Shown here: in pieces, positions 40,501 to 52,500 of the stretch
Layout: each line of letters starts with the position of its first letter
How positions within the stretch are numbered: position 1 is the first letter of the stretch
Source: Thalassia testudinum
Lineage: Eukaryota > Streptophyta > Magnoliopsida > Alismatales > Hydrocharitaceae
NCBI GenBank assembly: GCA_037157565.1
Contig: JAZHRO010000036.1
Span: 132,750,001-132,814,000 of the forward strand
Reading direction: 5' to 3'
DNA: 64,000 bases
Notes under the pieces: model-generated
Seen by the model: only the letters and a program-made list of their open reading frames with translations
What the model was told of the DNA's origin: nothing
The model's database searches: none
Position numbers and translations under genes: made by a program

Positions 40501-43500
40501 GGGGTAGAAATGTAATTGAGTCGGACCTCTTTGCAAAGTGGGTCAAGATGAATTCTCCTTAGGTTCAAATTTTGGTACAAAGCTAATTTGGACCTAAGGA
40601 ATCCAATGGTGAAGTTGGATTTTGGGTTTGACTACGTTTGATTGGGTAATTTACGTAAAAATCTAATTTAGGATCAATATTTGTCTGAGACCCCAATTTA
40701 AGTCAAAATAGGTTCCAAGGGTCAAATTGAAGGTTCTAAACCCTAGAGAATATTTTTCTATGATTTTTAGAGGGTTTAGGTGAATTTTATCCTGATCAGA
40801 ACCTTGTTAAATCAAATGGATTTGTTTTAGGGTTATAAGAAGTCATTTAATTCCCAGAATTCACATGAATCCTTTTATGTTTGAATTAACCCACTTTTTA
40901 TCTTGTTAAGACCATTTGACCTGTGTTTAGCTCATGAGAAAATCCGTTGTACCGCAATGGTAAAATTACAGTTTTATCACTTGTTTCTTGCTTGTCTCTC
41001 AGAATGATTATTCATTGAGTTAGGACCTCCAGTTGGTTATGTAGGAGCTTTTGTTCTCTTCTTTGGGTCAAAATTAGCTTGTTAGGACTCATGATAGTGT
41101 TCCCATTAGCATGGGATCTTGTACCATGTCCTTTGAATGCTACAGTGGTTGATTGTAGATAGGTTTACACCATGAAGTATAGAGTTGATGGGACAGTGGA
41201 TGGATACAAGGTCAGGCTTGTTGCCAAAGGCTTCACCTAGACCAATGGGATAGACTATCTTGAGACGTTTTCTCCTGTAGCCCGTATTACATCTATGATG
41301 ATCCTTCTATCTGTGGCAGTTGTCAGAGGATGGCCTTTATCTCAACTTGATATTAAAAATACCTTCTTGTATGGTGACTTATTTGAGGAGGTGTACATAA
41401 GACAACCACCAGGTTACAGTAGTTAGGGAGAGCTTGTTTGTCGCCTGAGGAAGGTCATATATGGCATGAAGCAGAGTCCTCATGCATGATTTGACTGGTT
41501 TAGCTCTGAGGTGTACATGAGACAGCCACCAGGTTATAGTAGTTAGGGAGAGCTTGTTTGTCGCCAGAGGAATGTCATATATGACCTGAAGCAGAGTCCT
41601 CATGCCTGGTTTGACTGGATTAGCTCTGGGGTTGAGAAAATTAGGTTCCAGTGCTCTACTTCTGACCATTTTGTCTTCATAAGGAAGACTAGGTATGGTG
41701 ATTCTACTCGTGTAGTTATTCTGGCTATTTATGTAGATGATATGATCCTCATAGGTGATGACAAGAAAGAGATTGCTCAGACCAAGTCCTTCTTACAGTC
41801 TACTTTTGTCACCAACGACTTGGGCGATCATAGATATTTTCTGGAGATTGAAGCTGTATGGCAGGGATCGTGCCTTTCCTTGTCATAGAGGAAGTATACA
41901 TTGCAAATCCTTGAGGAGGCTGGTTTGCTTGGGACTAAGCCTTCTGCTATACCTCTTGAGCCTATATTCACATGTTCTTCCGATGAGGACAATCCACCAT
42001 ATGAAGATGTCACCCGACACCGCAGCATATGGGATGCTTACTATATCTTACTATCATGGGGCTTGATATTAGCTTTGCAGTGAGTGGAGCCAACTAGTAT
42101 ATGTAAGAACCACGATACAGTCACTGGCATGAGGTCTACCTCATTCTTAAGTACCTCAAAGGGTCACCAGGCAGAGGGTTATGTTACAGAGATAGTGGCA
42201 GTTTAGACATTCTAGCCTACTCTGATACAGATTATGTTGGGTCTGTGGATGACCGGCATTCTACTTCAGGTTTTGCGGTCTATCTTGGTGGGAACCTTGT
42301 CTCCTAGAGGAGTAAGAAGTAGAGTGTTGTTGCTTGTTATAGTGCGGAGGCTGGGTATCGAGCGATGGCCCAGGCTATTTGTTAGATTATATGGATTGTT
42401 GCTTTTTTACATGATTGGGGTGTTCAGGCCATATGCCAGTTCCACTTCTATGTGACAAGTCAGTCACATATATTGCCTCGAACTCATTTTTTTCATGAGA
42501 GAACCAAGCATATTGAGGTAGCTTATCATTTTATTTGTGATGTGGTCCAGGAAAGATTAGCATTCCTTATGTCTCCTCTGAGTTTTAGCTAGCAGATTTA
42601 TTCACCAAGTCTATGAAGAAGTGTTTTGATTTTCTGTCCGACAAGTTAAGTCTTGTTAATATCTACACCTCAACTTAAGAGGAGTATTGAACTTAAGAAC
42701 ATATTTGTCATTTTGTACTTTTCTTGGTGATTATATAATTTAGTCAAATCTTTTGAACGAAATGAACTATTTTCTCGCTTCACAAGTATAATGAACTTCA
42801 TTTTTTTTTCATGAGTTTAATTTTTGTGTAACTAAGATGTAAATAGTGCACCAGCCTTTGTTGACGATATGTATATTTATGGGGCTGAGCCCATGTTTTC
42901 TGTCACCTAGTTATTGACATTTTGTCGGTTTATTGCTCACATAGGATGCTGAGGCCTATGCCCATCTTCTCAATGTTCTTGCTTCTGAACATAGTAACAA
43001 CCAGGCTGCATTGAAAGCAAAAGTTCCTTTTGAAAGAGCGAAGCTAGTACTTGAGCATGCTGATAGAATTGGTTGTAAGAGGTACTTGACAGCAAAGGAC
43101 ATCATTGAAGGGTCTCCCAATCTGAATCTTGCCTTTGTGGCACATATTTTTCAGAAAAGGTGAGTTTTAAGTAGCGAATCAGTAAATGGAGAGGGTACCT
43201 TTTCCCTTGAAAATCATGAGGTGCTTCTATTTTTGAATTTCATGGACTGAACATATCTGATTTTCCCTTTTAGCAGCATGCTGCTTGGTGCATGTGGTTG
43301 AGCACATTTCATCAGGTTTACTTGCATATCGTTTTACCTTTACCTGCAATTTGTTGTCTGATAAAAGGTGATTATTGGATTTTAGATTTTCAAAATTGTA
43401 TCCTTGCAAAAAAGAGTTTCTACTCATATATTCTCTCTTCAACTATATTTCTGCGTGTATTTGTATATTTTTAATATGTTTAGCAGAAATATCCCTTGGA

Positions 43501-46500
43501 TTTAATTTCTGTCTTGAGGTCTGAAGTTACTTCAATTTTTAATTGCTGCTGTGAAGATGATATTGAATAATATAAATAAGCGGAAATACAATATGATATC
43601 AAAACATAAACGATAAGAAAAGTTTAGGTTTATGTGGAAATCTCACTCATGAAAAGAGCTCTCCCTCTTTTTAGGATAGGATAAGATTATTCTATCATTC
43701 TCAAGAAACAAATGAGGGTATAATAGCCAATTTATAGGCTCCCATACACACCACACTTCTTTATTCTACTATATAGTACTAAACGTACCATTACAATACA
43801 CCTTATCTCTAAACACTTCCCCTCAAGCTGGAGTATGGTATGCTCAGCTTGCATAATGGATATTCGCACTTTACAAAGCAAAAGACACAACACAAATAAA
43901 AATGATGTTGCTGAGTCATGGCTTCTTCATGCCTCTTGTGTCGCTGACTTCTTTGCATCCTTAACTGGTGCTTCCGAGTCACGATTGCCTTGTGTCGTTA
44001 GCTTTTTTTCATCCTCACCTTGCTTGTAGACAGGTGTAGATAGGAGTTTGGAGATGAGCCATAGAAAATTGATTTGGTGTTGGTTGAAATCAAAAAATAA
44101 GTTGTTACACTCTCCTTTTCTCCCATACAAGTATGGGAGAGGAATAAAAAAAATAAGAAAACATCACGAAGAAAAGAGCTTCTTGCCTTCTTTTCTTTAA
44201 TTCAAACTCTTCCCCTTTTTTTCTTCTATTTTGTTCCTTATTTTTTTTTCATTTTTTTATTTTTTTAATTCCTTGAAAATGGTCCTTTCTCTCTCTCTCT
44301 CTCTCTCCATTTTTCTTCCTTTTTTTTTCCTTCAACTCATTTCATTTCTAATTGAGAGGCCAAAAGGAGAAAAAAGGGTCTAAAATGGGCAAATGACTTA
44401 AAAGAGATCTCATACCCTAAATCATAATGCTACTCCATTGGCGCCTCCACCGTTGCCATATGTTGCGTGCCGCGCTTGCTCTCGCTATCAATAGCAAGAT
44501 CTCCATCGAGACCTTCGCCTTCATCATTGTTCGATTCTCATCAAGGTTTGAAATATCGCGATATTATTGGCGATATATCGTCGATATATCGGTACCGACA
44601 GGGTTGGGTGGTATCAATACCACCGAAGGTATTTTTTTCCCGGATATCGGCGATATATCGTCGATATATCAGGTGATATCCTCGAGATATTGGCGATACA
44701 TCGGCGAGTTGGTTGTTGATGGTGGTGGGTTTCGGCGGGAAGGTTTAAAAATGGTTGGGTGGGAGGTTTAAAGAGCTGAAAATGCTGGTTGGGCGGGAGG
44801 CAACACACACATATGCGTGTACACGTAAAAAAATCATCGATATTGGCTTCATGATATATTAAACACACACACATAAAAAATCATTGATATCGGTGATATA
44901 CACATTTTTTAGGCATCATTTCATTATATATTACACATACACGTAAAAAATCATCGATATTGGCGATATACACATTCTTTAGGCATCATCTCATGATATA
45001 TTGCACACACGTAAAAAATTATCGATATCGGCGATATACATGTTTTTTAGGCATTCTTTCATGATATATTACACACATATAAAAAATCATCGATATCGGC
45101 GATACACACATCTTTTAGGCATCTTTTCATGATATATTACTCACGTAAAAATCATCGATATTGGCGATATATCCCCGATATAACACATATATACGTTTTT
45201 TAGGCATCCTTTCATGATATATTATTTATAAAAATGTTAACCTTTAAATTTTGTGATATTTTATATCTTTCTGAGTGATTTCTCCAAAATTCACCGATAT
45301 TAACGATATATCCCTGATATATCCTTGATATATGTCTTTTTTGACTTGTTGATACGATATCGATATCGATATTTAAAACCTTGATTGTCATGAGCCAATC
45401 CACCCATTTTCATCACCTTAATCCTTCGTGCGATTGTTACCCATGCTTCTCGTGCGCTTTCAGTGTACACGCGCCTCCATCGTAGATAGAGGGCGTCGCC
45501 CGCGCCATCAGCGCTTGGAGATGCACCACTGCTACTTGCCTCCCTCGACGTTGTGTCGTGGATCTGTATCACCGCCATCGTGGGGCCCGCCTTCGCATAG
45601 TGGGCCAGTACTGTTATTGGCAGTGGGGTCACCGTGGTGATCGTCACCAGCCAAGACACCCAGCGGCCCCTTTTCTCTACTGCGTCACCCTCGTCCTTCC
45701 TCCGATGGTGTAGCAACACCACCAGCGGTGCTAGGGCTTTTAGAGCGCCACATGCGCTCTTCCTCTCTTCCTCGTGTGCGCACACCTCAATCAATCGGGC
45801 TCCTTCACTCCTCGAGAAGGTGTTCTACACAGATCTTTGTCTTCTCTTCAGACGATCATGGCGAAAACAGAACTTCGAAGAACAAGGAAGAAAGATAAAC
45901 ATGATCATCCAGACGGGCAACGTTATGTGGTTATATTCAGAGATGGGGACCTGAGGTGGTGTTTCTTCAGGAGGCCAAGTGAGGGAGCTGTGACCAGAGA
46001 CTGTGGAGGGAGGTGGGGGTGGTGGCATTGGGGAGTTCTTGGCCCTTGACGCGGTTGGAAGAGCTGGTGGGATTGTTGTTGGGTGGAAGGGAGATGCCTT
46101 CTCCTTGCTGGACTCAACGGTCGGTTCTCATGTTGTTATGGTCAAGTTATAGAGGCGTTGGGACAACCTCTGCATGCTCTTTTCCTCGATCTATGGTCCA
46201 AATGATAGTATGTGGAGGCAAGCTATGTGGGAGGAATTAGATCAAGTCACGACGGCACATCAGGGGACCCCGTGGTTGATTGGAGGCGATTTTAATGTCA
46301 CTTTGCTGGCGGAAGATAGACCAGATGGCCATGGGGGGGGTAAACTAGGGCTCAGAGGCCTTTGTGGGTTTTGTTGCTGCACAAGGGCTGGTTGACATGC
46401 CACCCTCTTCCTGCCACTTCACCTGGAGGAGCTCTGGTGGGCAGCGGTCTTGGATTGATAGATTCTTCGTCTCGACGGCGATGGCAGAGGCTTTCCCTTT

Positions 46501-49500
46501 GGCGGAGGTCAGGCCTCTGGAGCGGCCGTTCTCGGACCACACCCCCTTACTTTGGGTGACGAATGAGGGCTGGAGGTATGGAACGTACTTTAAGTTTGAC
46601 AGAGCTTGGCTCCTTGAAGAGGGATTCAGGGGGTTGGTGGAAGAGTGATGGAGATCTACTCATGTGGAAGGCTCGGCAGCTGCTAGGTTGGAAGCTAAGC
46701 TACGAGAGTTAAGGTCCTTCCTTAAGGCCTATAAGAAGCAAATTAAAGAGGAGCATGGGAAAAGGAGAGATGAAGCCCTCAGTGAGATTACAAGGTTGGA
46801 CTTGGCTAAGGATGTTGGCCTCCTATCCGAAATGGACAGGGTGAATAGAGCAAAGTGCTTGCAAGTGGTGCAACAGGAAGATTGGAAGGTGGAAGTGGAG
46901 TGGAAGGTGAGATCTAGGTAGAGGTGGCTTAAGGAGGGCGATTTAAACACTCGGTATTTTCATATGGTGGCATCTGGGAGGAGGAACTGGATCGATAGAC
47001 TGATGGTGGAAGGGGAGGAGTTTGTGGGTAGGGAGGCGGTGGGCAGGGCAGCTGCGAGGTACTTCTGAGAGTTCATCGGGAGGAGGCAGGGGGAAGATGG
47101 AGGTGGTTGGGATCTGAGGTGCCACGGATCAGGGATGTGGAAGCGGAGCATTTGATTGGGCCGTTTGAGGAGGATGAGATTCATAAGGCGATCTGGGGGC
47201 TGAATGTTGATGGTTGTCCAGGTCCGGATGGTTTTCCCATCTTTTATAAGGAGTTTTGGCCGGTGGTGAAGGATGATGTGGTGCAGGTACTACAGGAGTT
47301 CAGAGAAGGAAATTCGGGTTTCAATAGATTGAATACATTTTACTTGTTCTTATTGCCGAAGAGGGAGGATCAGAGGAGATTTAGGAGTACAGGCCGATAG
47401 CTCTTTTGAATGCTATTTATTTGATTGTGGCTAAGATCTTGGCGAATAGGTTGAGGAAGACCTTGGCGAGGATTGTGGATCCGGTACAGACGGCTTTTGT
47501 CTCGGGCAGGAACATTTTGGAGGGGTATGTGGTGGCTTTGGACATTCTATCTTTTTGGAAGAGTAGGAGGAGGGCTTTCATGTGGAAGGTTGATTTCAGC
47601 ATGGTGTATGACTCAGTGCACTGGTCTTTCCTTTAGGCCTCTTTGGTGAAGAGGGGATTTCCACCCATGTGGATCGAGTGGATGAAAAGATGTGTCACCA
47701 CGACGTCTTTTTCGGTTCTTATCAATGGAAACCCGAAAGGGGTTGGATCCAGCTAAGAAGAGGGGTGCGACAGGGGTGCCCGTTGGCTCCAATGCTTTTT
47801 GTTATAACGGCAGATGCACTTGCGAGGGCGACGAAAAAATCTTGTGAGAGGAACTTGGTGAGAGGTTTCTCCTTTGGATTTGGGATAAGCATTCCATTGC
47901 TGTAGTATGCGAATGATACGATTTTCTTTATTGAAGGCAGGGAGGTGGAAGCCAGGAGGATGCGGATTTTGCTTCTATTGTTTGGTGAGGCTTCAGGTCT
48001 GCATATTAACCTGTCCAAATCAAGTTTTGTCCCTTTTAATTTGACGGAGGTGGAGGCGAGGGAGTGTAGCACGGGTCTTGACACAGGGCAGGAGAAGCTA
48101 CCGATGAGATACTTGGGCCTACCGCTGATAGATGGTAGGATCTTGGTGCAGGATTGGGCTCCCCTACTGGGGAGGCTGGAGGGGAGGTTGGCAGGATGGG
48201 CATCCAGGCTTCTGTCGAGGGGTGGAAGACTGGTTTTGCTTAAGGTGGTTCTGGCGACGATGCCGTTATATTTCACCTCTGTCCTGAAGTTGCCCCAGCA
48301 GGTTGTCATGAGAATGTTGGGGCTTATGAGGAATTTCTTCTGGTCCAACCAAGGGTTGAATGGGCCTGGTGCCAGGTTGGTGGCGTGGGAGGAGGCTTGC
48401 AAGCCGGTGGAGGAGGGGGGCTTGGGGTGAGGGACTTGGGGAGGTGAAATGATAGCCTGCTGGTGAAATTGGTTAGGGGCCTCTTGGAGAACAGGGGGGA
48501 TTTGATGGGGAAGGTTTTCAGGACAGTTTATGGTGGCCCTCTGCATTGGGACCTCCTTCTATCCCCACCGAGGGATGCTTCTCACTTCCTGAAAGGTCTG
48601 TCGACGATGGCTCATAAGGTGCAGAACTGTTTTGTGCCGGTGGTGGAGATGGGGGAGATTTTCAGGTTCTAGCAGGATGATTGGACAGGGCAAGGCGCAC
48701 TCTCTAGAAGATTACTGAGACTTTTCGCTTTGTCCTCGAGCAGAGAGGCGTCTGTGGCTGAAGTTTGGGGAGGTGGGTGGTGTTCATCTTTTGCAGGGAA
48801 TCTTTCAGATGCGAGAATTCAAGACTTCTAGAGGTTGCTTGAAGAGTTGGAAGGCCTACGTCTGGCATCCGGAAATGATATGTTTGGTTGGGATGAAGGA
48901 GATTTCTCGGTGAGGGCTACGTACAGGAGATTGTCTGGCAGGGGTCCTACAGGTGATTTGGATCTGGTGAGAGATTGTAGACAGGTTTGGAAGACGACTT
49001 GTCCTTTGAAGGTCAAGATTTTTGTTTGGCTGCTTAGGAGAAGGCTCATGACTAGGGTGTGGAAGGCGAGATGGGCTCCTAGGGAAGGTAAGGTCTGCCT
49101 TTTGTGTGGAGGTGACGATGAGGATGTCGCCCACCTTTTCTAATCTTGCCGGTTTGTCTCGCAGATTTGGAGCCGTGTGGGAGCGGGATGGTGGAGTTGT
49201 CGGTCCTTTAATGATTTTTGGAACGGTTATAGAGGCGGAGGGGGTAACGCTGGGCAGAATATCTTCCATATGAAGGAGAGGGCCAGACCGCTGGCGGTCC
49301 TCTGGGGTGTCTGGTTATGAAGGAATGATGTCGTCTTCAGAGGGCAGAGGCCTTATGTGGAGAATTTTGTGGAGTCTATTTTTGCTTTGATTAAGCTTTT
49401 GAGTGAGCCCTTGTGAGTCAGGGGTCTTTGTGATTGTCCCTTGGTATGGTGTTGGCTGGATAGCTTTCTCTTTTAATATATTTGGGTAATTATCATTTTG

Positions 49501-52500
49501 GATAACTATCCTTTCCTTTTTCAAAAAAAAAATCTTAAAAAAAAAGATAACCCAAGAACCAACTTGCTTCGATACCATGTTAAATAATATGAATAAGCGG
49601 AAGCATAACATGATATCAAAACATAAACGATAAGAAAAGCTTGGGTTTACGTGGAAACCTCACTTACGAAGAGCGGGGAGAAAATCACGGGAGAAGGTCT
49701 TGATAAGGCGAGATTATTTTATTCTTCTAAAGAAACACTTCCACACACATCACACTTTCTTATATTATGTGGTATTAAACATACCGCTGCAACACACCCT
49801 ATCTCTTAATAGATGATGTGTGTGATGGAGCTTTGGTGTGGAGAGGATCCATGTGTGGTCTTGTGCATGAGAGAGAGAGTTCACGCAAGAGTTGGAGAGG
49901 AGTTGAGAGAATGATTGGGAATATTGTTGTATTTAACTCAAATGATAATGGTGGGATTTCTCTTTATATAGAGAGAGAATCCTACATCTAAAAGTAGAAA
50001 AACAGAAAATCACAATCCCAATTTACCAAACATAGTAACTCTTAATTATCCTAACAAATCTCTAATTATCTACCAAATAAAGTGCTTCAAGTTTGCAAAA
50101 CTTAGATTCCAAGAAACTCCCTAAATACCTAGGGCCAGTGGCACTTTCTTGGACCCAAAACCGTGACCACTGCTGCATGGACCGTCACACGTGACCACTG
50201 TACCACGTGGCAGTCCATGTGGCTTCCTTCTTTTCTTTTTTTCTTTCACAGCTGCCATCCTTCTCTTCAGTACCCTCGTTCCTCTCCTATGTCCACCTTC
50301 AATTTTTTATATATAAAACCCATAAAAGAAGTATGTATAAAAATATGGTAAGGGTGAAATCCACAGGAAACAAGGAACCACCGAATACATGATGCTCTAT
50401 GCCTGTAGTCATTACCACTCCGTGAATACCAACATCAAGTGATTTGGCAAAGGAGGCTGCATACTTGTACATACATACTCACACGAAAAAAGAAGAAAGA
50501 AACCTGAAAACAAGGGGACAAAATTATTGTGTAATTGGAGGAAAGGTCGATGGTCTGGAAGAGTGAGGGACTAGTGCAAAAATTGACTGGCAGAACTATG
50601 CTTGCAAGAGATCTGGTGTTTAACCTTGTATTAACTCTTGTAGCTCCAATGCACAATCAAAATCCATGGTGATAATGGAGCAATTTCAAACTTTTAAACA
50701 ACATTCGTAAAAAATTGTGGATTTTTTAATGGTGCAAAATAAGTAAAACTTTTTCTGTCAAGAGCAAAAAGGGCCTTGTATTTGCCGACACAGAGGATTT
50801 GGAGTAGGATTGGTGTAAAGTAACACAAATCCAGAAATATGACACAATTTCACAACTTTGTATCATGCACACATAGCTCGTGATGATTGAAATTCTTCCA
50901 ATATTGTTTATTTCTTCTGATAACAGAAACCGACAGTGAGCCGTATATTTCCCTTCTCTGACTTTTCCTGCAGGAATGGACTTTCTTCGCAAACAAAGCC
51001 GATATCTTATGTAGAGACAGCTGATGATACCCAGGTCTCAAGAGAAGAAAGGGTGTTTCGTTTGTGGCTCAATAGCCTTGGAATTTCTACATACATAAAT
51101 AATGTCTTTGAAGATTTAAGAAATGGGTGAGGAGGACCGTTAGTAATTTGATGTTCTTACTTATCCTTTGTTTGTATAATTACAGTCTTCTGAAAATTTG
51201 ACTTGGATTCAATTAATGCATCAATTCTATATTTTCTGTCAGCTGGATTCTTCTGGAAGCCCTGGACAAAGTCTCCCCTGGGATAGTTTGTTGGAAAGCT
51301 ACAAATAGGCCACCTATGAAGATGCCATTCAAAAAAGTTGAAAATTGCAATCAAGTCATAAAAATGGGGAAGCAGTTGAAGTTTTCTCTTGTTAATGTTG
51401 CCGGAAATGATATTGTGCAAGGAAACAAGAAACTGATACTGGGTAGGTACTTTAAGATGGTCTAAGGTACTTTTTCATGATGAAATATTGCATCTTAGAT
51501 GCTAGTATATGGGCCAACCATTTTTGTAGAGTTCTAAAATGAATTGTTTCAGCTTTCTTGTGGCAATTGATGCGGTTCAACATCCTCCAACTTTTAAAGA
51601 ACCTTAGGTTTCATTCCCACGGCAAGGAGATTAATGATCGTGATATCTTGAACTGGGCCAACACCATGGTGAAGAATGCTGGAAGACATTCACGAATGGA
51701 AAATTTCAAGGTAGAGTTATTGCTTTTTACTTGCACATTTCATACCTTGGATAGACTATTATTGCAAAGGATGCTACTGCATATATTCAACAACAACAAC
51801 AACAACAACCAAGCCTTTTTCCCACACTAAGTGGGGTCGGCTATATGGATTCTTTGCCTCCACACAGATCGATTTTCAGCTATTTTAGGACTTAAATTAA
51901 AGTAATTGAGGTCATACTTAATAGTTTCCTTTCAACACTTGTTTGGTCTTCCTCGCCTCCTTTTAGCGGGTTCAGTTTCCAACTTCTCACATCTCCTAAC
52001 TGAGGCATCTAGTGGCCTTCTTTGTAAATGTCCAAACCATCTTAGATGTGCCTCTCTCATTTTATCCTCTATCGGTGCCACCCTAACCCTGTTTCTAATA
52101 AATTCATTTGAAATACGGTCCTTTCTTGTATGACCACACATCCATCTTAACATCTTCATTTCTACCACAGACATCTTCTGTACATGCCTATAGTTTATAG
52201 CCCAACATTCAGAACCGTACAACATGGCTGGTCTTACCACAGTTCGATAGTATTTTCCTTTGACTTTTAAAGGAACCTTCTTATCACAGAGAACACCAGA
52301 AGCACCCATCCATTTCAACCACCCTGCATTAATTCTATGTGTAACATCTCCATCAATTCCACCATCATGTTGGAAAATGGATCCCAAGTACTTAAAAATA
52401 TCTTTCATTGGAATGTACTCTTCTTCAATTTTTACATCAATCCCTTCGTTGTTCCCTCTACTACTAAACTTACATTCCATATACTCAGTCTTCGTCCTAC

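Larger units (their letters stand above)
36217..42784 (+). mobile_element. Copia D in intron 7, interrupted by a second element
   Basis: Plus-strand copia. 5' LTR 36217-36343 (127 bp, TGTTGAG...CACA) with PBS TGGTATTAGAGC; 3' LTR 42685-42784 (shortened, starting TATTGAAC). AATAT (36212-36216) and AGTAT (42785-42789) are the target copies. Gag is mostly gone. Protease, integrase, RT and RNase H can be traced, but RT is split from integrase by a 2.75-kb insertion (38361-41108), and a 120-bp tandem duplication lies in RT. Confidence 0.88.
43561..49811 (-). mobile_element. Non-autonomous LTR element F, carrying two nested insertions
   Basis: Minus-strand element with LTRs at 43561-43815 (255 bp) and 49578-49811 (234 bp) and a perfect 5-bp target duplication GATGA (43556-43560 and 49812-49816). 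A PBS complementary to tRNA-Met (minus TGGTATCGAAGC) adjoins the right LTR, and a CAGCTTGAGGGG-type polypurine tract adjoins the left LTR. Without its two insertions (44542-45382 and about 45899-49545) the element would be about 1.75 kb, with no gag or pol. LTRs and internal CT-rich tract resemble element G at 54256-56337, so the two form one family. Confidence 0.85.

Noticed and set aside
47722..48546. 274-codon minus-strand open frame
   Set aside because: Antisense of the LINE reverse transcriptase; the plus strand gives conserved RT motifs, the minus strand gives none.
51790..51812. (CAA)n as an ordinary microsatellite
   Set aside because: Its position directly beside the 13-bp target duplication and the CCGACCCC motif shows it is the (TTG)n tail of the RTE element.
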